Below the pieces are notes generated by a model. That model was not told the DNA's origin and searched no databases. It saw only the letters and a program-made list of their open reading frames with translations. From assembly GCF_009729855.1 (NCBI RefSeq), contig NZ_WODA01000004.1:62001-126000 (forward strand): 64,000 nucleotides of DNA. The letters are read 5' to 3'. A program made the translations under genes and the position numbers. Positions 8,527 through 16,537 of the stretch are shown here, one piece after another. Numbering within the stretch: position 1 is the stretch's first letter; every line of letters begins with the position of its first letter. The stretch comes from Agromyces luteolus. Lineage in GTDB: Bacteria; Actinomycetota; Actinomycetes; Actinomycetales; Microbacteriaceae.

Positions 8527-10232
8527 ACCGGGACCGCCTCCTTCAGCGCCGCCGTCGGTGCGTTCTCCAGCACGTACCGCGGTTCGCCCCCGACCCAGGT
8601 CTGGAGCACCGCGATCTCCGCGATCCGCTCGGGCTCGACCGTCAGCGGGTCGCCCGCGAGCACCGCGAAGTCGGCGTACTTGCCGACCTCGAGCGAGCCG
8701 AGGTCGTCCTCGCGCCCGATCGAGACGGCGCCCTCGTAGGTGTGCGCGCGCAGCGCGACGAGCGCCGAGATCCGCAGGTCGTCGGGCCCCAGCGAATTGC
8801 CGCGGCGGGTCACCCGCGTCACGGCGGCCTGGATCGCCTCGAGCGGGATCGGGTCGGCGACGGGCGCGTCCGACGAGATCGTCATGGGCACGCCCGCGCG
8901 CTCGAACTCGCCGAGCGGGTTGAACCGCTCGCCCGGGGTGCCGATCGCGTCCTCGACGCCCTCGCCCCAGTTGTAGTAGTGCTGCGGCTGGTTCACCGGG
9001 CGGATGCCGGCTGCCGCCATCCGCTCGATCTGCTCGCCGCTCGGCAGGCCGCAGTGCTCGATGCGGTGACGCGCGTCGTCGTCGGGCCGCTCCGCGAGGG
9101 CGGCCTCGATCGCCGAGACGACCATCTCGATCGCGGTCGGCGACTGCGCGTGCGTCGCGGTCTGCAGTCCGGCGGCGTGCGCCTTGCGGATGAGCTCCGC
9201 GTACGCGGCGGGCTCGTGGTAGAGCTGTCCGGTGCGGCACGGGTCGCCGACGTAGCCGTCGGGGAAGTACGCGGTCCATCCGCCGAGCGTGCCGTCGGCG
9301 TAGAACTTGATGCCCGCGAAGCTCAGGTGGGCGTTGCCGAACTGGCCGACGAGCCCCATCTCGAGGGCATCGTCGAGCAGGTGCGAGAGCAGGTACATCG
9401 AGACGCGCAGCTCGAGCCGGCCCACCTCGGCGAGCCGCAGGTACATATCGAACTCGCGGCGCGACACCTGCGCGTCGCCGATCGTGGTGACGCCGCCCGC
9501 GAGGAACCGCTGCGTCGCGGCGTCGAGCTGGCGGAGGTGCTCCTCGGGCTCGTCGGCGAGGTGGAAGTTCGGGCCGTGGTGGCCGACGTTCACGCCGTGC
9601 ACGCCCGTGAGGATGTTGCACGCGGCATCCGACAGCTCGCCCGTGAGCTCACCGTCGGCGTCGCGGAAGAACTCGCCGCCGGGAGGGTTGGGCGTCTCGC
9701 GGTCGACGCCGCCCTGCTCGAGCGTGAAGGAGTTCACGACGCCGCCGTGGCCGGAGGCGTTCATGAGGTACACCTCGCGGTCGGTCGCGACCGCGTCGAG
9801 CTCGAACCGCGTCGGGTGCCGCCCCTCGGCGAGGTTGCGGTGCTCGTACCCGTAGCCCCGCACCGGGCGCCCGGCGGGAAGGCCGGCCGCGGCATCCGTC
9901 AGCAGTGCCACGATCTCGGGGATGCTCGCCGCCTTCGCCGGCCCGCAGTCGACCCAGGTCATCATCTGCCCGTACATGAGCGGATGCGCGTGGGCGTCGA
10001 CGAACCCGGGGACCACGACCGCGTCGCCGAGGTCGACGCGCTCGGGCGCCAGCCCGGCGGCGCCGGCCGCGGCCTCGCAGTCGGCCGTCGAGCCGATGGC
10101 GAGGATGCGTCCGCGGTCGAGCAGCATCGCCGTGGCCGTGGTCGACGCGTCGTCGACGGCGTGGATGGCGCGTGCCGTGATGATCCGGGGTGCGGCCTGG
10201 TCGGGCCGGTCGAAGGCGGCGAGTTTCCTCAT
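8523..10232 (-). CDS. Amidohydrolase family protein (YtcJ-like)
   Basis: 569 aa. Metal-dependent hydrolase of the amidohydrolase superfamily: first His pair in VDAHAHPLMYG, KFYADGTLGGW (carboxylated-Lys region), THAQSPTAIEM, RIEHCGLPSGEQ, and the final Asp in SSDAPVADPIPL. The C-terminal small beta domain (GSLEVGKYADFAVL) is also present. Substrate unknown, probably an exocyclic amide or carbamate. It overlaps both neighbours by ATGA. Confidence 0.8.
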   Translation of the reverse strand: MRKLAAFDRPDQAAPRIITARAIHAVDDASTTATAMLLDRGRILAIGSTADCEAAAGAAGLAPERVDLGDAVVVPGFVDAHAHPLMYGQMMTWVDCGPAKAASIPEIVALLTDAAAGLPAGRPVRGYGYEHRNLAEGRHPTRFELDAVATDREVYLMNASGHGGVVNSFTLEQGGVDRETPNPPGGEFFRDADGELTGELSDAACNILTGVHGVNVGHHGPNFHLADEPEEHLRQLDAATQRFLAGGVTTIGDAQVSRREFDMYLRLAEVGRLELRVSMYLLSHLLDDALEMGLVGQFGNAHLSFAGIKFYADGTLGGWTAYFPDGYVGDPCRTGQLYHEPAAYAELIRKAHAAGLQTATHAQSPTAIEMVVSAIEAALAERPDDDARHRIEHCGLPSGEQIERMAAAGIRPVNQPQHYYNWGEGVEDAIGTPGERFNPLGEFERAGVPMTISSDAPVADPIPLEAIQAAVTRVTRRGNSLGPDDLRISALVALRAHTYEGAVSIGREDDLGSLEVGKYADFAVLAGDPLTVEPERIAEIAVLQTWVGGEPRYVLENAPTAALKEAVPV

Positions 10233-11551
10233 GGCTGGCGGATCCCCGTGGTGTCGGTGCGGGCGGTGAACGACGCCGTCGCGGGCGCCTCGTCGGAGTG
10301 CTGCGGCGCGAGCCTCGTGCAGATCGCGGCGAGCACGGCCATGCCGGTGAACATGGCGATGACCGACCAGATGTCGCCCGTCCACGCGATGAGCTGCGTC
10401 GCGAACCACGGCGAGAAGCCGGCCCAGATCGCCGCACCGACGCCGTACGACAGCGCGATCGAGGTGTACCGGGCCTGCGGCCGGAACATCTGCGCGAGGA
10501 TCGCGGCGATCGGCGCGTAGGTCGCGCTCATCGCGATGCGGACGAGCGAGGCGAACAGGAAGATGAGCGGCTCGACTCGACCCGGCAGGATCAGCATGAA
10601 CGGCGCGAACGTCAGGACCGAGGTCAGCAGGCCGAGGTACATGATGTTCTTCCGGCCCCACTTGTCGCCGAGCCAGGCGACGGGCAGGGTCACGACGAAC
10701 TCGATGAAGGAGGCGATCGTCATCGCGTCGAGGATGACCTGCGCGTTGATCGAGATCGGCTCGCCCGTGGCGTAGGCCGTGGCGAAGGTCGTGGCGAGGT
10801 AGTAGCCGCCCGTCGAGATCGGCAGCAGGCCGATGCCGAGGAGGATCGGCCTCCAGTTGTTCCGCAGCGCGAACGCGAGCGGCATCGACTGCTTGCGGCC
10901 CTCGATCTTCTGCTCGAACACGGGCGACTCCTCGACCCGGTACCGCACCCAGAGGCCGACGCCGATGAGGACGATCGAGAGCAGGAACGGGATGCGCCAT
11001 CCGCCGTTCAGGATGAAGTCGTCGCCGAAGCGGGACATGATCGCGAACACGCCCGAGGCGAGCAACGCGCCGGCGGGGTTGCCGAGCTGCGTGAAGCCGC
11101 CGTAGAACGTCTTCGACTTCTCGGGGGCGTGCTCGACGCTCATGAGCACCGCGCCGCCCCACTCGCCGCCGACCGCGAGGCCCTGCAGCGCCCGCAGCAG
11201 GATCAGCAGGATCGGCGCCATGATGCCGATGGTCTCGTAGGTCGGGAGGCAGCCGACGAGCACGGTCGCGACGCCCATGAGGAGCAGCGTGATGACGAGC
11301 GAGACGCGGCGGCCGAGCTTGTCGCCGATGTGACCGAACAGGATGCCGCCGAACGGCCGGACGAGGAACGCGATGGCGAACGTGGCGAACGCGGCCGCGG
11401 TCTCGGCGAGCGGATCCTCGCTCGGGAAGAAGAGCGGCCCGAAGACGAGGGCCGCCGCGGTGGCGTAGACGTAGAAGTCGTACCACTCGATCGTGGTGCC
11501 GACGAACGCCGCGACGCCGGCGCGCCTGGCTCGGCTGTGCGTTGAGGTCAT
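10229..11551 (-). CDS. MFS transporter, metabolite:H+ symporter (MHS) type
   Basis: 440 aa, about 12 membrane segments. The N-terminal phrase GTTIEWYDFYVYATAAALVF and the loop FGHIGDKLGRR are diagnostic of the MHS subfamily, which takes up organic acids, osmolytes and amino acid derivatives. First gene of the leftward operon, so probably importer of the substrate handled by the amidohydrolase, ThDP enzyme and ureohydrolase. Promoter expected in 11552-11801, shared with the divergent Lrp gene. Confidence 0.85.
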   Translation of the reverse strand: MTSTHSRARRAGVAAFVGTTIEWYDFYVYATAAALVFGPLFFPSEDPLAETAAAFATFAIAFLVRPFGGILFGHIGDKLGRRVSLVITLLLMGVATVLVGCLPTYETIGIMAPILLILLRALQGLAVGGEWGGAVLMSVEHAPEKSKTFYGGFTQLGNPAGALLASGVFAIMSRFGDDFILNGGWRIPFLLSIVLIGVGLWVRYRVEESPVFEQKIEGRKQSMPLAFALRNNWRPILLGIGLLPISTGGYYLATTFATAYATGEPISINAQVILDAMTIASFIEFVVTLPVAWLGDKWGRKNIMYLGLLTSVLTFAPFMLILPGRVEPLIFLFASLVRIAMSATYAPIAAILAQMFRPQARYTSIALSYGVGAAIWAGFSPWFATQLIAWTGDIWSVIAMFTGMAVLAAICTRLAPQHSDEAPATASFTARTDTTGIRQP

Positions 11552-11656
11552 GACCGCTCCTTTGCGGATGGGTGGGTTGGGTGCCGTTCGGGCGGTGCCG
11601 ATTCGGCGGGGCGACGCGTTGGATGCTACGAGCGGATGCCGGGCGCGGCAACTGCG

Positions 11657-11690
11657 GAACTCCAGCGGACTGTTGCATCCGCTGGAGTTC
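11657..11690. promoter_or_regulatory. 13-bp inverted repeat between MFS operon and Lrp gene
   Basis: GAACTCCAGCGGA (11657-11669) and TCCGCTGGAGTTC (11678-11690) are perfect inverted copies around an 8-nt spacer. It sits in the 250-bp divergent region, about 107 bp upstream of the MFS start and 112 bp upstream of the regulator. A binding site for the tandem-Lrp protein is likely. A TAGACT -10-like box for the regulator lies at about 11739. Confidence 0.65.
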
Positions 11691-11801
11691 TGCGCTCGAA
11701 CGCGCGCATTCGACGCTTCGCGTCCTCTCTCGAAGTGTCTAGACTGCGGATATGTCCACCTGTGCGAGCGATCGACGGTATCTCGGCGAATCGGGGCCGG
11801 C

Positions 11802-12716
11802 ATGGTGAACTTCGACGCCGACCTCGTCCGGGCCCTGCAGGACGACGGTCGCGCGAGCATCCACGACCTGGCGGCCGCCCTCGGCCAGTCGCGCGCCGCA
11901 GTCTCCGCGCGGTTGCGCGCGATGCTCGCGGACGAGACCGTGCGCGTCGTCGCCGCGGTCGATCCGGAGTTCCTCGGGCAGCACGTGCTCGCGCACGTCT
12001 CCATCCGCACCGACGGCGGCGCCGGGCCCGTGGCCGAGCACCTGCGCGCCCTCGACGAGACCGTCCTCGTCTCGGCGGTCGGCGGCGTGCACGACCTCGT
12101 GACCGAGATCCGCGTCGGCTCGATGCCCGCGCTCCACCAGCTCCTGGCGCAGATCCGCGCGCTGCCCCGGGTCGTCGACATCAACACGCTCATCTACTCG
12201 ACCGTGATCAAGGGGTTCTTCGTCTCGGACTATCGCGGCGGCATCCGCATCGACGCGACCGACGCCGCGCTGATCGAACAGCTGCAGCGCGACGGACGCG
12301 CGAGCTTCCGCACGCTCGGGGAGGTCGTGCGCCTGTCTCCCTCGGCCGTCGCGACCCGGGTCGAGCGGCTCGTGTCGAGCGGCGTCATCAAGATCAGCGC
12401 CGTCGAGGCGCGCGGGCTCGCGCAGCGGCAGCTCTCGCTCGGCGTCGGCCTCAACCTCGCCGGCGACGACGACACGGTGATCGACGCGATCCGCGCCTGG
12501 CGGGGCGTCGACTTCGCGGCGCGGTCGCTCGGACGCTTCGACGTGATCATGACGCTCGTCGAACCGTCGGCCGGCGCCCTCTACGCGAGCCTCGAGCGCA
12601 TCCGAGCCCTCCCCGGCGTCAGCCACACGGAGGCCTGGTTCCACCTGGCGGTGCTGAAGGAGGACTACGCGCGGACGCTGAGCGCCGCGGACGTGGTCGC
12701 GGCGCGCGGGCGCTGA
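11802..12716 (+). CDS. Lrp/AsnC regulator with two tandem Lrp modules
   Basis: 304 aa, twice the usual 150. Module 1: HTH (VRALQDDGRASIHDLAAALG, then SRAAVSARLRAM) plus RAM domain (HVSIRTDGGAG). Module 2 starts near residue 150: HTH (IEQLQRDGRASFRTLGEVV) plus a second RAM domain ending in FHLAVLKEDYARTL. Tandem Lrp proteins are known in actinobacteria and normally sense amino-acid-derived effectors. Divergent from the MFS/amidohydrolase operon, so probably its local regulator. Confidence 0.85.
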   Translation: MVNFDADLVRALQDDGRASIHDLAAALGQSRAAVSARLRAMLADETVRVVAAVDPEFLGQHVLAHVSIRTDGGAGPVAEHLRALDETVLVSAVGGVHDLVTEIRVGSMPALHQLLAQIRALPRVVDINTLIYSTVIKGFFVSDYRGGIRIDATDAALIEQLQRDGRASFRTLGEVVRLSPSAVATRVERLVSSGVIKISAVEARGLAQRQLSLGVGLNLAGDDDTVIDAIRAWRGVDFAARSLGRFDVIMTLVEPSAGALYASLERIRALPGVSHTEAWFHLAVLKEDYARTLSAADVVAARGR

Positions 12717-12735
12717 GGCGCCACTCGCGCCGACG

Positions 12736-13644
12736 CTAGCCGAGCGCGTCGGCGTAGCCGTTCGCTATGCGCGCCACCTTGTCGACGTACGAGTCGAGGT
12801 GGTTGTACGAGAAGACGGCCGCACGCCAGCCCTCCGGCGTGGTCATCGGGCCCGACGCGCACAGGTAGCGGGCGGCGGCGTACGCGGCGTCGTCGATCTG
12901 GCTCGGGTCGGCGACGCCGTCGCCGTTCGCGTCGGCGCCCCACTGCGCCCAGGTCGAGGGGATGAACTGCATCGGCCCGACCGCGCGGTCCCAGGTCACG
13001 TCGCCGTCGAGGGCGCCGCCGTCGGTGTCGTGGATGGCGGCCACCCCGTCGCCGTCGAGCGCCGGGCCGAGGATCTTCGGCTGGACCAGCCCGTCGGCGC
13101 CGAGCACCGAGTCGCCGTGGCTGCCGTGCCCCGACTCGACCGCGCCGATCGCCGCGATCGTCGTCCAGTCGACGCCGCACGTGGGCTCCTCCGCGGCGAT
13201 CGAGATGTGTGCGAGCGCATAGGCCGACAGCGCACGGGCGGGGATGCCCGTGGCGTCGGACACGACCGACAGCCAGTCGCCCTCGACGACGGGTGCGGCC
13301 TCGGCCTCCGGCTCCACGAGGGGCGCGACCTCGGACCCGGTCAACTCGTTCGGGTCGTCGGCCGCCTCGACCTGCGCGCCGACCTCGGTTCCCCCGTCGG
13401 CCGGTGCCGCGCTCACCGGCGGGAGCGGCGCACCGCGCCCCGATGCCGACGGCGCGGCGAACCCGCCGGGCTTCGCCGCGACACCCCAGACGGTCACGGC
13501 GACGACCGCGCCGACCACCAGGACGACGACCGCGGTCACGAGGCCGACGTAGCCCGCGACCTGGAGCAGGATCTCGCGCCCGGACGCGCGCCGACCCGGA
13601 TCGCGCCGGCGATCGCCGGCGGATTCGTCGTCGTCCCAGGTCAT
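12736..13644 (-). CDS. Membrane-anchored lytic murein transglycosylase
   Basis: 302 aa: cytoplasmic charged N-terminus, one membrane helix (residues about 32-55), a Pro/Ala/Glu-rich linker, then an MltB/SLT-type domain. The catalytic Glu is in AAIGAVESGHGSH (about residue 169), followed by VGPMQFIPSTWAQWGADANG, the substrate-groove signature. The domain faces outside and cleaves peptidoglycan with 1,6-anhydro product formation. ATG at 13644 chosen; the open frame upstream passes through a repeat tract and is unlikely coding. Confidence 0.85.
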   Translation of the reverse strand: MTWDDDESAGDRRRDPGRRASGREILLQVAGYVGLVTAVVVLVVGAVVAVTVWGVAAKPGGFAAPSASGRGAPLPPVSAAPADGGTEVGAQVEAADDPNELTGSEVAPLVEPEAEAAPVVEGDWLSVVSDATGIPARALSAYALAHISIAAEEPTCGVDWTTIAAIGAVESGHGSHGDSVLGADGLVQPKILGPALDGDGVAAIHDTDGGALDGDVTWDRAVGPMQFIPSTWAQWGADANGDGVADPSQIDDAAYAAARYLCASGPMTTPEGWRAAVFSYNHLDSYVDKVARIANGYADALG

Positions 13645-13794
13645 CGGTCGCAGCTCCGTTCGGGCGGTGGATCGTCGTACGTGCCCGCCGGGTCGGCCTC
13701 GTCGCCGTGTGCCGGAGCATCGCGCCGCGACCCGCCCGTTCAGGCTACTCGCGGACCGCGGGCCTCCGCCTGAGAAGGTGCCGTACGTCCGGCG

Positions 13795-13852
13795 GCGAGG
13801 CATCCGGCCCTGGGGCATCCGGCCCTGGGGCATCCGGCCCCGGGGCATCCGT
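13795..13852. repeat. 15-bp tandem repeat (about four copies)
   Basis: The unit GGGCATCCGGCCCTG or close variants is repeated about four times in the gap between the transglycosylase and PadR genes, just upstream of the PadR promoter. Looks like slippage amplification of the GGCATCCG motif that is frequent throughout this genome. Confidence 0.7.
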
Positions 13853-13863
13853 CACCGATTCGG

Positions 13864-13928
13864 TATTCAGTGTTGCTATCTACCGGTACTCATGCTTACT
13901 ATGTACCGGTACTCAGCAACACTGAATA
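13864..13928 (+). promoter_or_regulatory. PadR promoter with nested operators
   Basis: A 14-bp perfect inverted repeat, TATTCAGTGTTGCT (13864-13877) and AGCAACACTGAATA (13915-13928), encloses two direct copies of TACCGGTACTCA (13881-13892 and 13904-13915). Inside sits a plausible promoter: TTGCTA (13873-13878), 18-bp spacer, TACTAT (13897-13902). A regulator bound here would fully block transcription of the PadR/ABC operon; PadR autoregulation is the likely logic. Confidence 0.7.
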
Positions 13929-13942
13929 GTCGAGGAGCGGCG

Positions 13943-14326
13943 ATGGGCAAGCAGGCGACCGAGATGCTGAAGGGCACGCTCGAGGGCATCGTCCTGGCGA
14001 TCCTGTCCGGCAGGCCGGCGTACGGCTACGAGATCACCTCGTGGCTGCGCGAGCAGGGCTTCACCGACATCGCCGAGGGCACCATCTACGCCCTGCTCGT
14101 GCGCATCGAGCAGCGCGGGCTCGTCGACGTCGAGAAGGTGCCGTCCGAGAAGGGGCCACCGCGCAAGGTGTACTCCCTGAACGCCCGGGGCCGCGACTCG
14201 CTCGACGAGTTCTGGAGCACGTGGAGCTTCCTCGCCGCACGCATCGAACAGCTCCACGACCTCCAGCAGTTCCCCGGAGCCGACGAGCTCCCCGAATCAC
14301 ACCAGTCCCACGAAGAGGAGAAGTGA
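13943..14326 (+). CDS. PadR-family transcriptional repressor
   Basis: 127 aa; good GAGGAG site 6 nt before ATG. PadR winged helix: MLKGTLEGIVLAILSGRPAYGYEI and the wing region EGTIYALLVRIEQRGLV, GPPRKVYSLNARGRD. PadR proteins next to DrrAB-like exporters usually repress them until a drug binds. First gene of a four-gene operon. Confidence 0.9.
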   Translation: MGKQATEMLKGTLEGIVLAILSGRPAYGYEITSWLREQGFTDIAEGTIYALLVRIEQRGLVDVEKVPSEKGPPRKVYSLNARGRDSLDEFWSTWSFLAARIEQLHDLQQFPGADELPESHQSHEEEK

Positions 14327-14328
14327 CC

Positions 14329-14697
14329 ATGGCCGCGAAGTGGATCGAAGCGCTCACGGGTTCGCTCGAGCAGAAGAAGCAGTACCGGCAGTACAAGGCG
14401 CGCGTCGCCGCGCTCCCCGAGCCCTACGCCGCCGCCGCGAAGGCGTTCGAGCGGTACTTCATGGTCAACGGGGGCATCACCGACGGCGACACCCTCGTCA
14501 CGATGCTCGGCGACTTCGCCGACCTCTGGGAGCGCGCGGCGGCCGACGAGACGCCCGTGAGCGACATCGTCGGCGACGACCCGGTCGCCTTCGCCGAGGC
14601 CTTCACCGAGGCCTACGTCGGAAAGCGCTGGATCGACAAGGAGCGCAACCGACTGACCAGGACCATCGAGGAACTCGAGGGGAAGGACGAGCGATGA
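14329..14697 (+). CDS. DUF1048 protein
   Basis: 122 aa, mostly helical, charged. It matches the DUF1048 family, nearly always encoded between a PadR regulator and an ABC exporter, as here. Starts 2 nt after the PadR stop and ends in an ATGA overlap with the ATPase. Biochemical role unknown. Confidence 0.75.
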   Translation: MAAKWIEALTGSLEQKKQYRQYKARVAALPEPYAAAAKAFERYFMVNGGITDGDTLVTMLGDFADLWERAAADETPVSDIVGDDPVAFAEAFTEAYVGKRWIDKERNRLTRTIEELEGKDER

Positions 14698-15557
14698 CCA
14701 CCGCAACGCAACCCGCCGCTTCGCGGCCAGGCGCACCGGCCGCACCGGCCATCCGCGTGCAGGGCGTCGAGAAGTCGTTCAAGGACCTCCAGGTGTTGAA
14801 GGCCGTCGACTTCGACGTGGCGAAGGGCAGCATCTTCGCCCTGCTCGGCTCGAACGGCGCCGGCAAGACGACGCTCGTGAACATCCTGTCGACGCTGATG
14901 AAGTCCGACGCCGGCACCGCCACCGTCGAGGGGTTCGATGTCGCGGACTCCCCCGGCGACGTGCGCCGCTCGATCAGCCTCACCGGGCAGTTCGCGGCGG
15001 TCGACGAGGTGCTCACGGGCCGCGAGAACCTCGTGCTCGTCGCGCGGCTCCGCCACCAGAAGGACCCGGGGCGCATCGCCGACGACCTGCTCGCGCGTTT
15101 CTCGCTGACCGACGCCGGCGACCGCCGGGCGGCGACGTACTCGGGCGGCATGCGCCGGCGCCTCGACATCGCGATGAGCCTGATCGGCGACCCGCCGGTC
15201 GTGTTCCTCGACGAGCCGACGACCGGGCTCGACCCGCAGGCGCGCATCGAGGTCTGGCAGACCGTCAAGGCCCTGGCGGATGGCGGCACCACCGTCCTGC
15301 TGACCACCCAGTACCTCGACGAGGCCGAGCAGCTCGCCGACCGGATCGCGATCCTGCACGAGGGCGTGATCATCCGGAACGGCACGCTCGCCGAACTCAA
15401 GCGGCTGCTGCCGGCCGCGAAGGTCGAGTACGTCGAGAAGCAGCCGAGCCTCGAGGAGGTCTTCCTCGCCCTGGTCGGCGAGCCGGCCCAGGCAGGCGAG
15501 CCCGCGGCATCCGTGCCCACCGCCCCCGCCGCGCCATCAACCAAGGAGTCACGATGA
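14694..15557 (+). CDS. ABC exporter ATPase (DrrA/daunorubicin-resistance type)
   Basis: 287 aa. Walker A GSNGAGKTT (about residues 52-60), signature YSGGMRRRLDIA, Walker B VVFLDEPTTGLD, and the H-loop replaced by Gln in LLTTQYLDEAEQ, which is usual for this subfamily. The C-terminal VEYVEKQPSLEEVFLALVG is the typical DrrA tail. Energises the neighbouring permease to pump out a hydrophobic compound. Confidence 0.88.
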   Translation: MTTATQPAASRPGAPAAPAIRVQGVEKSFKDLQVLKAVDFDVAKGSIFALLGSNGAGKTTLVNILSTLMKSDAGTATVEGFDVADSPGDVRRSISLTGQFAAVDEVLTGRENLVLVARLRHQKDPGRIADDLLARFSLTDAGDRRAATYSGGMRRRLDIAMSLIGDPPVVFLDEPTTGLDPQARIEVWQTVKALADGGTTVLLTTQYLDEAEQLADRIAILHEGVIIRNGTLAELKRLLPAAKVEYVEKQPSLEEVFLALVGEPAQAGEPAASVPTAPAAPSTKESR

Positions 15558-16318
15558 CCACCCACGTCCTCAGCGACACTCGCGTCCTCACGGCGCGGTC
15601 GCTGACCCACATCGTCCGCAGTCCCGACACGATCATCACCACGGCGGTCACGCCGATCGCCCTGATGCTGCTGTTCGTGTACGTGTTCGGCGGCGCCATC
15701 CAGACCGGCGGCACGGAGTCGTACATCGACTACATGCTCCCCGGCATCCTGCTCATCACGATCGCGTCGGGCGTGGCCTACACGGCCTACCGGCTGTTCC
15801 TCGACCTGCAGGGCGGCATCTTCCAGCGCTTCCAGTCGATGCCGATCGCGAGGTCGAGCGTGCTCTGGGGCCATGTGCTCACCTCGCTCGTCGCCAACCT
15901 CGTGTCGGTCGCGATCGTCGTGGGAGTCGCCTTCATCATGGGCTTCCGCACCGGCGCATCGGTGGGCGCGTGGCTCGCGGTGATCGGCATCCTGGTCCTG
16001 TTCACGCTCGCGCTGACCTGGATCGCCGTGATCGCGGGCCTCTCGGCGAAGACCGTCGACGGCGCGAGCGCGTTCAGCTACCCGCTGATCTTCCTGCCGT
16101 TCATCAGCTCGGCCTTCGTGCCGACCGACTCGATGCCGGGGCCCGTCGCCTGGTTCGCCGAGAACCAGCCGGTCACCTCGATCGTCGACACGACGCGCGC
16201 GCTCTTCGCCGGCCAGCCCGTCGGCACCGACATCTGGGTCGCGCTCGCGTGGCTCGTCGGCATCATGGCGGTCGCGTTCGTGCTCGCCATGCGCATCTAC
16301 CGGCGCAAGGCGGCGTAG
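15554..16318 (+). CDS. ABC-2 type permease (DrrB-like)
   Basis: 254 aa with six predicted membrane segments; YTAYRLFLDLQGGIFQRFQS and the C-terminal FPLIFLPFISSAF-like region (SYPLIFLPFISSAFVPTDSM) are typical of DrrB permeases. Overlaps the ATPase gene by ATGA; last gene of the PadR operon. Confidence 0.88.
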   Translation: MTTHVLSDTRVLTARSLTHIVRSPDTIITTAVTPIALMLLFVYVFGGAIQTGGTESYIDYMLPGILLITIASGVAYTAYRLFLDLQGGIFQRFQSMPIARSSVLWGHVLTSLVANLVSVAIVVGVAFIMGFRTGASVGAWLAVIGILVLFTLALTWIAVIAGLSAKTVDGASAFSYPLIFLPFISSAFVPTDSMPGPVAWFAENQPVTSIVDTTRALFAGQPVGTDIWVALAWLVGIMAVAFVLAMRIYRRKAA

Positions 16319-16337
16319 TTCCTCGCCCAGCTGAATT

Positions 16338-16395
16338 CGCATGAGAATCCGGCCGATGCGTCCCAACCGGGCACCATCGACCGGATTCTCATGCG
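16338..16395. repeat. REP-like palindromic element, copy 1
   Basis: CGCATGAGAATCCGG (16338-16352) and its exact inverse (16381-16395) form a 15-bp stem around 28 nt. The same stem core GCATGAGAATCC recurs at 16431-16486 and 51303-51360. Lies 20 bp downstream of the ABC permease gene. Confidence 0.75.
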
Positions 16396-16430
16396 GCCGG
16401 ACGGAGGGCGGCCCACCCCGGAAGGCTCGT

Positions 16431-16486
16431 GCATGAGAATCCGGGCTTCGGCGCCCGCCAGGACGCCGTCAGCCGGATTCTCATGC
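16431..16486. repeat. REP-like palindromic element, copy 2
   Basis: GCATGAGAATCCGG (16431-16444) with its inverse at 16473-16486: 14-bp stem, 28-nt loop of different sequence from copy 1. The pair of copies sits between the convergent ABC permease and unknown gene, where it could act as a transcription terminator. Confidence 0.75.
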
Positions 16487-16537
16487 GCGTGCCCGGGGTG
16501 CCGAGGGAGGCGCCGAGGTCGGGCCGAGCGCGCAGCG

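Noticed and set aside
5152..8739. A 1195-codon open frame on the plus strand
   Set aside because: It is antisense to SUMF1, ureohydrolase and ThDP genes with clear motifs; its translation is low-complexity Arg/Val/Asp/Gly, the usual shadow in high-G+C DNA.
13795..13852. Direct repeats as a CRISPR array or regulator iterons
   Set aside because: Fifteen-bp contiguous units without spacers; a composition-driven slippage repeat next to, but outside, the promoter.
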